A stretch of 64,000 bases of DNA from an uncultured Bacteroidota bacterium (GCA_903835005.1 CAILLK010000125.1:1-64000), one strand, 5' to 3'; positions 26,430 through 36,242 are shown, counted from the stretch's first letter. Notes: a model not told the origin generated them from the sequence alone. Made by a program: numbers and translations.

Positions 26430-27068
26430 ATGACCTACCGCTTCTGGCGAAACCTGACTATTGTATTTTTAATATTGCTGTTGGTGGTGGCCGGAGTGGT
26501 GAATTATATTGTGGAAAGCAGTACTGGCAGCCAGTTATATACAGATATTAAGCTGATACCTAAAAACAAAGTAGGCCTGCTGCTGGGTACAGCAAAATAT
26601 GAAGATAAGGCCCGGAAAATCATCAACACCTACTACCAGAACCGCATTGATGCCACAGTGCAGCTATATATGGCGGGCAAAATAGATTATGTTATAGTTA
26701 GCGGAGATAATGGCAGCAAATATTACAATGAGCCTGCCCTTATGAAAGCCGACCTGGTAGCAAGGGGCATACCGGCCAAAAAGATTTATATGGACAATGC
26801 CGGTTTCCGCACATTGGATAGCATATTACGTTGCCGAGATATCTTCGGGCAGGAAAGCTTCACTATCATTTCGCAGGAATTTCATGACAGGCGGGCCCTG
26901 TATATAGCCAACCACAAACATGTAACTGCAGTGGCCTTTAAAGCTGAAGACGGTGACACCTTCTGGGATGCGCAGCTCAGGGAAAAATTTGCACGCGTAA
27001 AAATGGTAAATGACCTTATCTTCAATACCCAGGCCCGATACTATGGCGAGCAGGTGGTAATACCCTGA
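26430..27068 (+). CDS. SanA/YdcF-like DUF218 membrane protein
   Basis: A 212-residue protein with one N-terminal transmembrane helix (IVFLILLLVVAGVVNYIV) and a DUF218 domain. The domain has VGLLLGTAKY, then VIVSGDNGSKYYNEP, MKADLVARGIP, DNAGFRTLDSI and FTIISQEFHDRRALYIA, which is the SanA pattern. SanA-like proteins affect cell-envelope barrier function, but the biochemical activity is unclear. It ends 10 bases before the convergent gene's stop. Confidence 0.85.
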   Translation: MTYRFWRNLTIVFLILLLVVAGVVNYIVESSTGSQLYTDIKLIPKNKVGLLLGTAKYEDKARKIINTYYQNRIDATVQLYMAGKIDYVIVSGDNGSKYYNEPALMKADLVARGIPAKKIYMDNAGFRTLDSILRCRDIFGQESFTIISQEFHDRRALYIANHKHVTAVAFKAEDGDTFWDAQLREKFARVKMVNDLIFNTQARYYGEQVVIP

Positions 27069-27078
27069 TTGGGTTTTA

Positions 27079-27846
27079 TTATTTCGGCAAATGCCTGATC
27101 TCATCAATCAGGAAAAACTGCTCCCATTCTTCTGTTTTCCTGGGTTCGGGGCCAAATGTGCAAATATTTTTTATAGGCCCTCGTTTTTTATCTGAACCCG
27201 TATTGTGCAGCCTGAAATTCACATGGGTTGTGAGTTTATTTTCTATTATTATCTGGTTAAGCAATACCGTGTCATATCCCGAACGACTTATCAAAATATC
27301 GCAATACCCTTGCTCACCTTTAAAAAAATATATCCCGCTGGTATCAGTTATCATCGACAACATTAATGATCCTCCTTGATAAAAATAAATAGCTGCATCA
27401 GAAAGTGATCCTCCTTCATCATCATATACTTGGCCGGAAACGTAGCCATACTTAGGAACCAGAGGATGAAAAATGCAACCATAATTTATTACAACTTCCC
27501 GAACCAGGCTTCTTTTCATCTCGAAGTTAAATACCGCTAAACTATCACCGCCTGTCTCTATTTCTTTTTGCAAAGAATCATAACCTGGATAGATAACCAA
27601 CAAGCTGTATTTTCCTTGCTGCAATGGCTTGATAACATAATAGCCATCTATATCAGTTACACTGCCACCTTTCAATAGTCCATCCTGGTAAACAGGTAGC
27701 ATTACATTTAATATTGGTTCTTTCTTTTCATCAACCACCTGCCCTCTGATCCCTTGGGCTAGCAATACATTGCCTTGATTAAACAGCAATTGTAATACCA
27801 ATAATGGACTAAGAAAATAAACCAGCCGCTGTTTTGATTTCGCCAT
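27079..27846 (-). CDS. Exported carboxypeptidase-regulatory-like protein
   Basis: A 255-residue protein starting at MAKSKQRLVYFL with a hydrophobic signal or anchor (FLSPLLVLQLLF). It contains two carboxypeptidase-regulatory-like beta-sandwich domains: one around GIRGQVVDEKKEPILNVML and one around GYVSGQVYDDEGGSLSDAAIYF, each followed by the GxYxxxxLxxGxYxLxV pattern. Such domains occur in Bacteroidota surface proteins and TonB-dependent receptors. The PKYGY word is shared with the neighbouring upstream gene, suggesting a duplicated pair. Confidence 0.75.
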   Translation of the reverse strand: MAKSKQRLVYFLSPLLVLQLLFNQGNVLLAQGIRGQVVDEKKEPILNVMLPVYQDGLLKGGSVTDIDGYYVIKPLQQGKYSLLVIYPGYDSLQKEIETGGDSLAVFNFEMKRSLVREVVINYGCIFHPLVPKYGYVSGQVYDDEGGSLSDAAIYFYQGGSLMLSMITDTSGIYFFKGEQGYCDILISRSGYDTVLLNQIIIENKLTTHVNFRLHNTGSDKKRGPIKNICTFGPEPRKTEEWEQFFLIDEIRHLPK

Positions 27847-27885
27847 TTTATTACATCTTATCACTATAGACGTAAAAAAGCGCTA

Positions 27886-28368
27886 TTATCTTGGGTATGA
27901 AACTTCGGGATGCTTCATGAGGCGGTAGTAATAGTGGTATGACTCAACTATAGGGCTCACCGGCATATGGTTATTATTGATCAGAGGCTGGTAAAAGTCC
28001 AGCTTGGTTACTTTATCCGGCGCTACAGGTATGGCTGTTACCATACAGGTGATGAAACCATCCTTTACTGCTTTAAGATCGTAACTGCCTTCTTCCAGGT
28101 ACCTGAATTTATAGCAGCCATCTTCATTAGTCTCTGTCTGGTCTACTATCTTATCGTGCTGCATCAGGAAAACCATAACATGCTGCAAAGGCTTCAGGTC
28201 ACCGGTTATCTCGCCGGTTATGCCTCCCAGGCCATTTTCGGGATACCCGTATTTGGGCATAAAAGTGAAATCCCTGCCGGAAACAGTTGTTACAAGCAGC
28301 AATTGTGCAATAATGAGCCCCATCACAATCCGCAATAGAAGGCGGTTTTGTTGTCTGAAATTATTCAT
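27886..28368 (-). CDS. Exported carboxypeptidase-regulatory-like protein
   Basis: A 160-residue exported protein. The N-terminal hydrophobic segment (IVMGLIIAQLLLVTTVSG) is a signal peptide or anchor. One regulatory-like domain follows: GGITGEITGDLKPLQHVMVF, then CYKFRYLEEGSYDLKAVKDG. The tail is Tyr/His-rich. It lies 39 bases upstream of a larger relative on the same strand and probably shares its transcript. Role unknown. Confidence 0.7.
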   Translation of the reverse strand: MNNFRQQNRLLLRIVMGLIIAQLLLVTTVSGRDFTFMPKYGYPENGLGGITGEITGDLKPLQHVMVFLMQHDKIVDQTETNEDGCYKFRYLEEGSYDLKAVKDGFITCMVTAIPVAPDKVTKLDFYQPLINNNHMPVSPIVESYHYYYRLMKHPEVSYPR

Positions 28369-28466
28369 CTTTTATCAATACGGTTTAAAAGTACAGATTT
28401 TTATTTATTGCTGCACCGCCTGCATAGTTCCATTACCTGAAATTGTAAATGTTTAGCGTAAGAAAT

Positions 28467-29480
28467 TTATCTTAAACCTCTTATCCTTCTTATAAATCTT
28501 TTGAATGCTGCCTTATCCCAACCAGCAAAACGTCCTCGCTGCACAATCAGCTTATTACTTCCTGGATATTGAAGGTAGTAGTAAAAAACAGGTTGAGGAT
28601 GTTCTCTTTCCCAACCCAGTATTTCACCAAACCGGAGATCATTGAATACCAGTGAGTCATGCCGCAACTCAGCGGTATAATAACCCTGGGAAAAACGTAT
28701 CAGGTTCTTTTTGTCAGTCGTATCGCAGGGCATTGAGAGAAGAGATTCGTTTCGGGAGCTATAATGATAGTTCATTACCGGGTGAGAGTCGAGAATTGAG
28801 CTGTAACCCGTTGAGTAGCCGGAGTCTTTTTGTACCACTACATACCACAACAGAATATTGAGCGGTGTGGGGGTAGTGAAAAAACGACTATACGATTCAT
28901 TATTGTTCTTAAGGTTTTGCGCTACCCGATTATCTATAACAAGTTTAAACGAAATACTGAGCAGCAGGTAAGCCGAACTCAGGCTGAGGGCAAGCAAGGA
29001 CCAAAATTTTCTTTTATTGTAGTTTTTCCGCTTCACCAGCAATACCAGAAAAGCGACCAGCGGCCATATACTCAGCAGCGGGTCGGCAACAAAAAGCGTA
29101 TTAAAGGATATCCGGTAATGACTGAATGGTTCAAACCAGCCGGTGCCATATGCATTGAATGCATCGATAAATATATGAATAAGTATCTGAATACACCAGA
29201 AATACAGCCATCGTCGAGAGGTCATTCCGGATGATGAAAACATACGCGCAGAAAGCCTCGCCAGCAATGGGCTTAACAAAAGAGCAAATAATATAGAATG
29301 CGTAAAGCCGCGATGGGCAAGCAGATCAGCGGTAGTGGGCAGCCAGAAGGAAGCTGCAATATCTATATCGGGAATGTTTTGGGCAAGGGCCCCAAGCAGC
29401 AACGCTTTCTTGCCCAGTTGCTTACCTGCTATAGCTTCACCAATGCAGGCGCCTAAAACTATGTGAGTAAGTGTATCCAG
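28467..29480 (-). CDS. YdjM-like membrane-bound metal-dependent hydrolase
   Basis: A polytopic membrane protein of the YdjM/DUF457 family. The N-terminus LDTLTHIVLGACIGEA, the IPDIDIA segment and HRGFTHSILFA carry the conserved His and Asp residues of this group. Five or so hydrophobic segments follow, then a C-terminal soluble part. Relatives begin exactly at M-D-T/S-LTH, so translation probably starts at a CTG at 29478-29480; only a TTG at 29552 lies upstream in frame. The biological substrate is not known for most members. Confidence 0.8.
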   Translation of the reverse strand: MDTLTHIVLGACIGEAIAGKQLGKKALLLGALAQNIPDIDIAASFWLPTTADLLAHRGFTHSILFALLLSPLLARLSARMFSSSGMTSRRWLYFWCIQILIHIFIDAFNAYGTGWFEPFSHYRISFNTLFVADPLLSIWPLVAFLVLLVKRKNYNKRKFWSLLALSLSSAYLLLSISFKLVIDNRVAQNLKNNNESYSRFFTTPTPLNILLWYVVVQKDSGYSTGYSSILDSHPVMNYHYSSRNESLLSMPCDTTDKKNLIRFSQGYYTAELRHDSLVFNDLRFGEILGWEREHPQPVFYYYLQYPGSNKLIVQRGRFAGWDKAAFKRFIRRIRGLR

Positions 29481-29695
29481 ATAACTATTTAAAGGCAGTG
29501 AAATGTAAAAGTATTCAATTAGAATTCTATCTGCTATAAAAAATAGCCTCAATGAAGCTACAAAAATAGATAAGGGGTAAATTATTACATTGCACTAAGT
29601 TGGATAAATTAAATGAAACAATGGATATTTAGTTTAAACTTGTTATTTTGCAACAATTATTGACACTCATTTCTTGAATTAATGTAAATATATAA

Positions 29696-30223
29696 ATGGC
29701 TGAAGAGAAAAAAGAATTATGGCTTAAGCTGATGCCGGCCACTACGGTTGTGTTTGCAGTTTGCGCAACCCTATGTACTTTCAAGGGTGGAGGTTTTAGC
29801 AGCAAATCGGTGCTGACCCAGGCCAAGGCTTCGGACCAATGGGCATACTACCAGGCAAAAGGCATTAAACTGGTGATTTGTGAGCAGCAGAAAGAAAACC
29901 TGGAGCTGAACCTTCACGATCAGAAAGACCCGGCATATATTGCCGATCTTGAAAAAAGAATTAATGCCGATGTGGAAAAGATAAAAAAATATACTACCGA
30001 TAAAGATACCATTGAAGCCCAGGCTCATGCACTGGAAGCCCAGCAGGCAGACGCTAAAAACCATGCCGATACCTGTGGTTTTGGAGTTATTTTCCTGCAG
30101 ATATCAATACTGTTTTCTTCGATAGCAGCACTGGTAAAGAAGAGCCCTCTGTGGTACCTGAGCCTTGCAGTGGGTATTGCCGGTATTGTGGAGTTTATAA
30201 ATGGGTTATTTTTGTTCTGGTAA
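29696..30223 (+). CDS. DUF4337-like membrane protein
   Basis: A 175-residue protein with a hydrophobic segment near residue 15-30, a long charged helical region of about 75 residues that may form a coiled coil (DLEKRINADVEKIKKYTTD), and two C-terminal transmembrane helices (FGVIFLQISILFSSIAAL and LWYLSLAVGIAGIVEFINGLF). This layout matches DUF4337. The function is unknown. Its last 18 bases overlap the convergent GNAT gene. Confidence 0.75.
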   Translation: MAEEKKELWLKLMPATTVVFAVCATLCTFKGGGFSSKSVLTQAKASDQWAYYQAKGIKLVICEQQKENLELNLHDQKDPAYIADLEKRINADVEKIKKYTTDKDTIEAQAHALEAQQADAKNHADTCGFGVIFLQISILFSSIAALVKKSPLWYLSLAVGIAGIVEFINGLFLFW

Positions 30224-30706
30224 TGCTTTACTCACTTTCCGTTCATAAATGGGCAGATTAGCTGTTTTAGCAAGGGCTTCGCTTAAGGCATGACCGGCAT
30301 CACTGAATGACCAGGTAAACAGGGCTTTTATGGGGTTGTCTTGCCTGATTTTATTTATGGCTTCCATTGCTAATTTCTTTGCCAGTCCTTTGCGCTGGTA
30401 TTCTGGCAATATGGATGCCGAACCTAAATAAAGAGCTTCATATTTTACACCTGTTGGTGTGTTACTAAGCAATTGTTTTTCTGTTATATCCCCATTAATA
30501 AATTGCTGCATAATCGCGGTGGTAGTGGGTATACCCATCAGCCAGGCCACAGGCCCGTCGCCCTCCACATATTCGGTCAGAGTAGCCGGGTGTATGGCAT
30601 AAAGCCGCTCCCGGTCTTCTTCAGAAACACTGATCTGGCCGGGATCGTTTTTGGTATCAAAAACTTCTCCCACCAGTTGCAACATGCGTTGTAAATTATC
30701 GGACAT
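30206..30706 (-). CDS. GNAT-like N-acetyltransferase
   Basis: A 166-residue protein with the acetyl-CoA-binding GNAT pattern: a strand LYLGSASILPEYQRKGLAKKL (split here as GSASILPEYQ and RKGLAKKLAMEAI) where R/Q-xx-G-x-A/G is the pantetheine site. The N-terminus contains GPVAWLMGIPTT (strand 2-3). The substrate is unknown. The 3' end overlaps the DUF4337-like gene. Confidence 0.75.
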   Translation of the reverse strand: MSDNLQRMLQLVGEVFDTKNDPGQISVSEEDRERLYAIHPATLTEYVEGDGPVAWLMGIPTTTAIMQQFINGDITEKQLLSNTPTGVKYEALYLGSASILPEYQRKGLAKKLAMEAINKIRQDNPIKALFTWSFSDAGHALSEALAKTANLPIYERKVSKALPEQK

Positions 30707-30768
30707 AAAAGCTTACCTCTTAATTATGTGCAAGGTAAGGAATGATAGTTTTGTGAAAGAAGATTTGT

Positions 30769-31694
30769 TTAATCTTGCACAAATTTGCCTGAAAAAACTT
30801 CACCAGTACAATTATCCAAAATCCGGTAAAAATAGATGCCGGGGGATTTAATAAGATCACCAATTTGTAGTTCCTGTTTGTTCTGGAATATAGTCTGGGT
30901 AATTATCTGGCCAAGGATATTGGTGATGATAAGTGAGCCGTAAGGGATAGAAAATGGAAGTTGGATTACGGAGGATTCGGTCGTAGGGTTGGGATTTACT
31001 TCAGTTTTTTTATTTTTACTAAGCAGATCAATAATTCCTAATCCAAAAGTTAAGGTGCAACTTGTTGTATTATTGAAATATGGGCCTACTGTATTGCTGA
31101 TCGGTGGCGTTGTACCTCTGTAGTTAAAGCAGTTGAGATTTGTAATAGCCTCAAAAGAAAATGGGGCCAGTGGAAAACAAGGGTCATTTATACTCCCAAT
31201 CCCCTCAAGTACCGTAATATCATTGGTAAAACTACCAGGACTTATTATTGTTGAATCAATATAAAAGGGATGCATCCTCCAGGTATGATAAGATAAAAAA
31301 TTGATCAACACCGAATCTTTTACAGCTACTATATATTTTATATGATTAGTATTAAATGTATCACCAATAGCTAGGTTATAATCATACAATAATTGTTCTG
31401 TTGTATCACTACCAGGTGCCCTGGTCCAAATTGCATATACTTTTTGAGCTATTGAATCTTCCCTTATATAGGCATAGTCGACATCTACTTCATGTCTAAG
31501 TTTTCTATAAGCCTTACCCTGAATTATTGTGTCACCTGAATAGAAATCAATATATGGCCATGATATTGGTGGAATTGTAGCATTACCCCATAAATAATAA
31601 TGCCATACATTAGAACTGTCACTAAACCTTATTTTCTGCGCGAAGGACGTAAAGGAAACCAGAATGAGGACAAATAGAAGTAATTTTTTTTCAT
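30769..31694 (-). pseudogene. T9SS cargo gene with poly(A) frameshift after the start codon
   Basis: From 31680 down to 30769 one frame encodes a signal peptide core (LLLFVLILVSFTSFAQ), a beta-rich domain (WHYYLWGNATIPPISW, WPYIDFYSGDTIIQGKAYRK) and a C-terminal T9SS sorting domain (EVNPNPTTESSV, GSLIITNILGQII, GIYFYRILDNCTGEVFSGKFVQD). The only good start, ATG at 31692-31694, is followed by eight A residues, which puts it out of frame; nine would give MKKKLLLFVLIL. So the gene is off in this sequence, by phase variation, mutation or assembly error. About 308 residues when in frame. Confidence 0.7.
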
Positions 31695-31986
31695 CTGGGG
31701 TAATCTTAGATTAAATGAAGGTACAATAAATTATATCCACAATAATTATGCCAGATAATAATATTTTAGGCTTCCCGCTGATTTACAACAAATACCCTTT
31801 AAATATCGGTATTTGTAGGATTTGCGGTCTTAAATAAGAGCTTTGCAAATTGCGACCTCGTACCTCTGCGTGAGATTTCTCTATGCCCTTTTATTTTGTC
31901 TGATTGGATAAAAACAATTAGCTCCGTCCTTGAGTTAAAAGCTATTTTTAATGAGAGGCAAGTGCAAAAGTAGAGTAACATGAATA

Positions 31987-32370
31987 TTACTCCACAGGAG
32001 GAATCAAGGCATTTTTCAACTCATTCAAGAACATCTTCCTGGTTTTTCTTGAAAAATTCTTAACAAACTTCCTGCCATGGCTGGCACGTATGGCTACACG
32101 CATGGTGTTCTCCCTTTTGCCCTCTTTGGCAATAACAGATAGAGATTCATGATTTTTGTAATAAAAGCCGGATTCAAGATAAAGATGGTATGGGGTATCA
32201 GTCTGAACTTTTGTATCCAGTTGCCCGAAAGTGTTGCTGAAATTACTCACATCGTATATCACTTTTTCACTGCTTTCACTTAAAGGCAGATGATAAACCA
32301 TCTTTGAAACCCCGCAACTGGCAAGTAAAAACAATGTAGCAATAAAACCGATACTCTTAATATTATTCAT
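31987..32370 (-). CDS. Small lipoprotein
   Basis: A 127-residue predicted lipoprotein: the signal peptide ends in the lipobox LLASC at residue 20. The mature part has a Ser-rich stretch and a beta-like middle (PYHLYLESGFYYK), then a basic C-terminus with KFVKNFSRKTRKMF. No family is recognised. It is followed by a promoter-like AT-rich spacer and preceded by a gene-free region of about 290 bases (31695-31986) in which I see nothing further. Confidence 0.65.
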   Translation of the reverse strand: MNNIKSIGFIATLFLLASCGVSKMVYHLPLSESSEKVIYDVSNFSNTFGQLDTKVQTDTPYHLYLESGFYYKNHESLSVIAKEGKRENTMRVAIRASHGRKFVKNFSRKTRKMFLNELKNALIPPVE

Positions 32371-32499
32371 GAACTATGGTTTGAAATTGGGAAATACAAT
32401 AAGGTATTTGGCTTTAAAAGTATAAAATATCCTTAAACAAACCAAGATTTCAGAGCACCTGAATTTATCACCAGTTTTATGTACTCCCGGCATACATTT

Positions 32500-33432
32500 T
32501 TAACTGAACAGTTCTTCAAAGCTTTGCTCCAGAAAGACACGAATCATATCCCTTCTATATTTCCGCGAATAGAAATCATTATCCACTACCCTGGTTTTCT
32601 GCAGTGCACTTTTTATGTAGTCCACTTTATTGCCATCTGTCCTGCCTTTTATCAATACCGGCTTAGGGTCAACACCACCTATTACCATTCTCAAATTACC
32701 GTGTTTATCTGCAGAGACTGCTGTAGTCAGTGAAGTGAAATCAACGGCAAGCCTCGGCCTCAGCTTCTTAAAAACGATCCTGAAATCATGTCCCAGAGGT
32801 AGAATAATATTCAGTATCAGCGCGGTCTCCGGCAGGTTCCTGGGCTGTATGCCATCACCGGTATAAATGCTTTCCAGGTCGGCAAAGTGAGTGCCATCTA
32901 TATCCGCTATTTCCAGTTGTGCGCTTGCACTTATCAGCACCGGGGCAGTATCTGAAACAAACTTGGAGAAGCAGGCTTTTTTACCACCTGTGGCTATACA
33001 CACATCCCCATCGCACTTAAGGCAATACCCTACTGCCTCACGCCACCACTCACTCTGGTTATAAAAGGAGCATCTGTTTTCGCAGAGCACATTTCCGCCA
33101 ATGGTTGCTGTTTTGCGGAGCATCGGTGATGCCACTTCCCTGGCCGCAACAAGAAGAGTGGGAAAGTGGTCCTGTAAGATTAGATGTTTAGCGAGATCAT
33201 CCAACCGAACCAGCGCACCTATCTTTACATGGCTTTCTGTAACGGTAACCTGTTTCATTTCGGCAATACCGGTAATATCTATCAGGCAGTTGCATTCCTT
33301 ATTGCCCTGGTATTTATTCACCAGCACATCAGTGCCACCGGCCAGATAACAAAAATCATCCTTATGCGCATAAGCCATGCTGATGGCTTCATCGGCAGTA
33401 GCCGGCTTAATATAAATTTTCTCTGCTACCAT
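32500..33432 (-). CDS. Molybdenum hydroxylase FAD subunit, HcrB-like
   Basis: A 310-residue FAD-binding subunit of the xanthine dehydrogenase family: N-terminal FAD site AGGTDVLVNKYQG (31-43) and ATIGGNVL (109-116). Between the two FAD lobes it carries an extra loop with Cys at positions 117, 121, 137, 140, 145 and 154. C121, C137, C145 and C154 have the spacing I recall for the [4Fe-4S] cluster of 4-hydroxybenzoyl-CoA reductase HcrB. That enzyme dehydroxylates an aromatic acyl-CoA. The gene begins 2 bases after the fused iron-sulfur and molybdopterin gene, in one operon. The physiological substrate here is not known. Confidence 0.85.
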   Translation of the reverse strand: MVAEKIYIKPATADEAISMAYAHKDDFCYLAGGTDVLVNKYQGNKECNCLIDITGIAEMKQVTVTESHVKIGALVRLDDLAKHLILQDHFPTLLVAAREVASPMLRKTATIGGNVLCENRCSFYNQSEWWREAVGYCLKCDGDVCIATGGKKACFSKFVSDTAPVLISASAQLEIADIDGTHFADLESIYTGDGIQPRNLPETALILNIILPLGHDFRIVFKKLRPRLAVDFTSLTTAVSADKHGNLRMVIGGVDPKPVLIKGRTDGNKVDYIKSALQKTRVVDNDFYSRKYRRDMIRVFLEQSFEELFS

Positions 33433-33434
33433 AA

Positions 33435-36242
33435 TTATACGGCCATTTGATCTGTTAACACTGATTTCTGTTTCAGCAATGCCAAAACATCTTCCGATTT
33501 AATGGGCAGGTGGGTAATCCTTATCCCCACAGCATCAAAGATGGCATTGGCAATTGCCGGTATTACTGGGTGTATAGCCCCCTCACCGCATTCCTTGGCC
33601 CCGAAAGGCCCTTCAGGGTCCATGGTTTCAATGATGTTGGTATGTATTTCAGGGGTATCCAGCGTGGTGGGAATTTTGTAATCAATAAAGTTGTTATTCA
33701 CAAGCAGCCCGTTATAGTACCTCATCTCTTCGCTCATGGCCTGCCCTATGCCCATATGCCACGAGCCTTCCAGTTGCCCTTCCACAGCCATTGGGTTCAG
33801 CGCCCTGCCGCAATCATGTGCGCCCCATACATTCAGCAGCCGCACATGCCCGGTTTGGATATCCACCTTCACCTCTGCTACACATGCACCGAAACTATAG
33901 GACGGACTCAACCCGGCCCCCGACCCCTTGAAATCACCGCCCAGCTTGGGTGAAATGTATTTACCGCTCACACTCACAGCGCCTCTGTTGGCAGTGAGTA
34001 TTTCTATTGCTTCTATCCAGGAAAGGGCAATTGATTTATCATTACTATATACCTTTTCTTCCGAGAAATTCAGTTCGCTTGCCTCAATACCTTTCTTTAT
34101 GGATATGGCATCGGCAATTTCAGTTCTCAGATTTTCAGCAGCATTCTTAGCTGCATTACCTGCCATAAATGTTACCCGGCTTGAGTAACTGCCCAGGTCA
34201 ACAGGAGTAAGCAAGGTATCGGCAGCTACCACAAATATTTTATCCAGGTTGATGCCCAGCACTTCAGCTACGATGATGGCCAGCATAGTATCGCTGCCCT
34301 GCCCAATGTCGTTGGCGCCTGAAGTTATTAATACACGTCCGTCAAAATCAACTTTCAAATGCACTGTAGATTGGGGCAGTTCATTCCAGATAATAGGCAG
34401 CGCACTGCCGCTGATAAAGAATCCGCAACCCACCCCAAGGCCGTGCCCATAGTCCATTTTACCATGCCTGTTAGCCCACTCAGACTGATCAGCAACCTTC
34501 TGCAAAGATTCCCTGCTGCCGTTGGATGTGATGCGGTAATGCCCCACAGTGAGGGTATTGGAGTCGAGGAAATTTTTCATTCTCATTTCCACCGGGTCCA
34601 TATTTATCCGGTGGGCAATATCATCAATCAGCGATTCTACTGCAAAGCGGGAGTTAACTGCTCCATGCCCGCGCATGGCGCCGCATTGAGGCTTATTGGT
34701 ATAAACCCTTATTGTTTTAAAACCGAAATTATCGAGTTTATAGGGAGCCTGCAGCAGCACCCCATTGTAATAGGATGTTACCACTCCAAAGCTGCCATAG
34801 GCCCCACCATCAATAGCTATATCAGCATCCAGCACTTTAAGGTAACCCTCATTATCTGCCCCAAGGCTGATGGTCATTTTTGAAGGGTGCCGGCCATGGT
34901 TGTTCAGGAACACTTCTTCACGAGTAAGGCATACCCTTACCGGCTTACGGGTTTTCCTGGCTATATGCGATATGATGATCTCATGCGGAAAAGGATCTCC
35001 CTTGCCACCAAAACCACCACCAATATAAGGTTTAATAACCCGCACCCTGCTCAGTGGCACTTCCATTGTTTTTGCCAGGGCACGTTGCAGATAGTGAGTA
35101 ACCTGGGTTGCAGTTATTATGGTAAGTCCGTTCTCATCCCAGAAGGCGGTAGCTGCATGGGGTTCTGTAAACCCATGGTTGATCCCCTCAAACCCGAACG
35201 ACATTTTACTCACCACATCGGCATCCATCAATCCCTGCGCCTGGTCGCCAAACCGCAATTCTGCTTTCTTATGAATATTGTTATTAAACTTGCCGTATGC
35301 ATGTATCTTTTCATTTTGCCCGATATCATTTATAGAATCTTCGATGGTCAGAAATTCCTTGATGGGCGCGTATTTTACCAATATCCGTTTACAGGCCGCA
35401 GCCGCAATTTTTTCAGTATCGGCCGCAACAGCCGCAACAATCTCCCCAACATACCTGGTTTTTTCAATAGCCATAGCTGTTTCATCCTGCGATATAGGCA
35501 GTACGCCAAAGGTTACCGGCAATTCCTCACCGGTGGCTACATATCTTACACCTTCCATTTTCAGCGCTTCCGATTTATCAATATGCGTTATCAGTGCATG
35601 TGGGTAAATGCTCCTCAGGAATTTTACATGCAGGGCGTCCTTCCTCTGGTAGTCATCTGCATAGTCTGCCAGGCCCTGTACCTTTTTAGTGGCTTCAATA
35701 TAGGGTCGGCTCACACCCACAATTTTGTTGGGCGCTTCATTTGGCCGTGGAGCAGGAGGTGTAATTTCTTTATATTTATGCTGCGTTTCTTTTACAAACG
35801 CTGTAACAGCTTCAATAATCTTTTTATACCCGGTGCACCTGCAGATATTTCCCGAAAGTGCAAGCTTAATTTCGTCAACTGTAGGATTGGGGTTATTTTG
35901 CAGGAAATCTATAGCAGTCAATACCATACCTGGCGTGCAGAAACCGCATTGTATAGCTCCCTTCTCCACAAACAATTCCTGAAGCCTGTGCAATCCTTCA
36001 GCTGTTGCCACGCCTTCGATAGTAGTTATTTTAGCGCCGTCGAAACGCATGGCGGGTGTGATGCAACCCAAAACTGCTTCGCCGTTTACCAATATGGTAC
36101 ACGCACCACAACTGCCTTGCGAACATCCCTGCTTAGTACCGGTAAGCCCGGTTTTATTCCGGATCACATCCGAAAGCATATCATGTTCCCCGACAATAAC
36201 CTGGTGTTTCTTACCATTAATATAAAAGGTGGCCTGTGTCAT
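33435..36242 (-). CDS. Fused 2Fe-2S and molybdopterin subunit of a molybdenum hydroxylase
   Basis: A 935-residue fusion. Residues 1-165 hold two 2Fe-2S sites: C40, C45, C48, C60 (plant-type) and C99, C102, C134, C136. From about 180 on is the large molybdopterin subunit: PYIEATKKVQGLADYADD, the SYYNGVLLQAPY/GAMRGHGAVN region, and the C-terminal GPFGAKECGEGAIHPV with the active-site Glu. Most relatives encode these as two polypeptides; here they are fused. It is the first gene of a two-gene operon with the HcrB-like FAD subunit. No accessory XdhC maturation gene is nearby. Confidence 0.9.
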   Translation of the reverse strand: MTQATFYINGKKHQVIVGEHDMLSDVIRNKTGLTGTKQGCSQGSCGACTILVNGEAVLGCITPAMRFDGAKITTIEGVATAEGLHRLQELFVEKGAIQCGFCTPGMVLTAIDFLQNNPNPTVDEIKLALSGNICRCTGYKKIIEAVTAFVKETQHKYKEITPPAPRPNEAPNKIVGVSRPYIEATKKVQGLADYADDYQRKDALHVKFLRSIYPHALITHIDKSEALKMEGVRYVATGEELPVTFGVLPISQDETAMAIEKTRYVGEIVAAVAADTEKIAAAACKRILVKYAPIKEFLTIEDSINDIGQNEKIHAYGKFNNNIHKKAELRFGDQAQGLMDADVVSKMSFGFEGINHGFTEPHAATAFWDENGLTIITATQVTHYLQRALAKTMEVPLSRVRVIKPYIGGGFGGKGDPFPHEIIISHIARKTRKPVRVCLTREEVFLNNHGRHPSKMTISLGADNEGYLKVLDADIAIDGGAYGSFGVVTSYYNGVLLQAPYKLDNFGFKTIRVYTNKPQCGAMRGHGAVNSRFAVESLIDDIAHRINMDPVEMRMKNFLDSNTLTVGHYRITSNGSRESLQKVADQSEWANRHGKMDYGHGLGVGCGFFISGSALPIIWNELPQSTVHLKVDFDGRVLITSGANDIGQGSDTMLAIIVAEVLGINLDKIFVVAADTLLTPVDLGSYSSRVTFMAGNAAKNAAENLRTEIADAISIKKGIEASELNFSEEKVYSNDKSIALSWIEAIEILTANRGAVSVSGKYISPKLGGDFKGSGAGLSPSYSFGACVAEVKVDIQTGHVRLLNVWGAHDCGRALNPMAVEGQLEGSWHMGIGQAMSEEMRYYNGLLVNNNFIDYKIPTTLDTPEIHTNIIETMDPEGPFGAKECGEGAIHPVIPAIANAIFDAVGIRITHLPIKSEDVLALLKQKSVLTDQMAV

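Noticed and set aside
31799-31981. Leftward 60-codon frame after the phase-variable gene
   Set aside because: It has no pattern and lies in a spacer; the peptide looks random.
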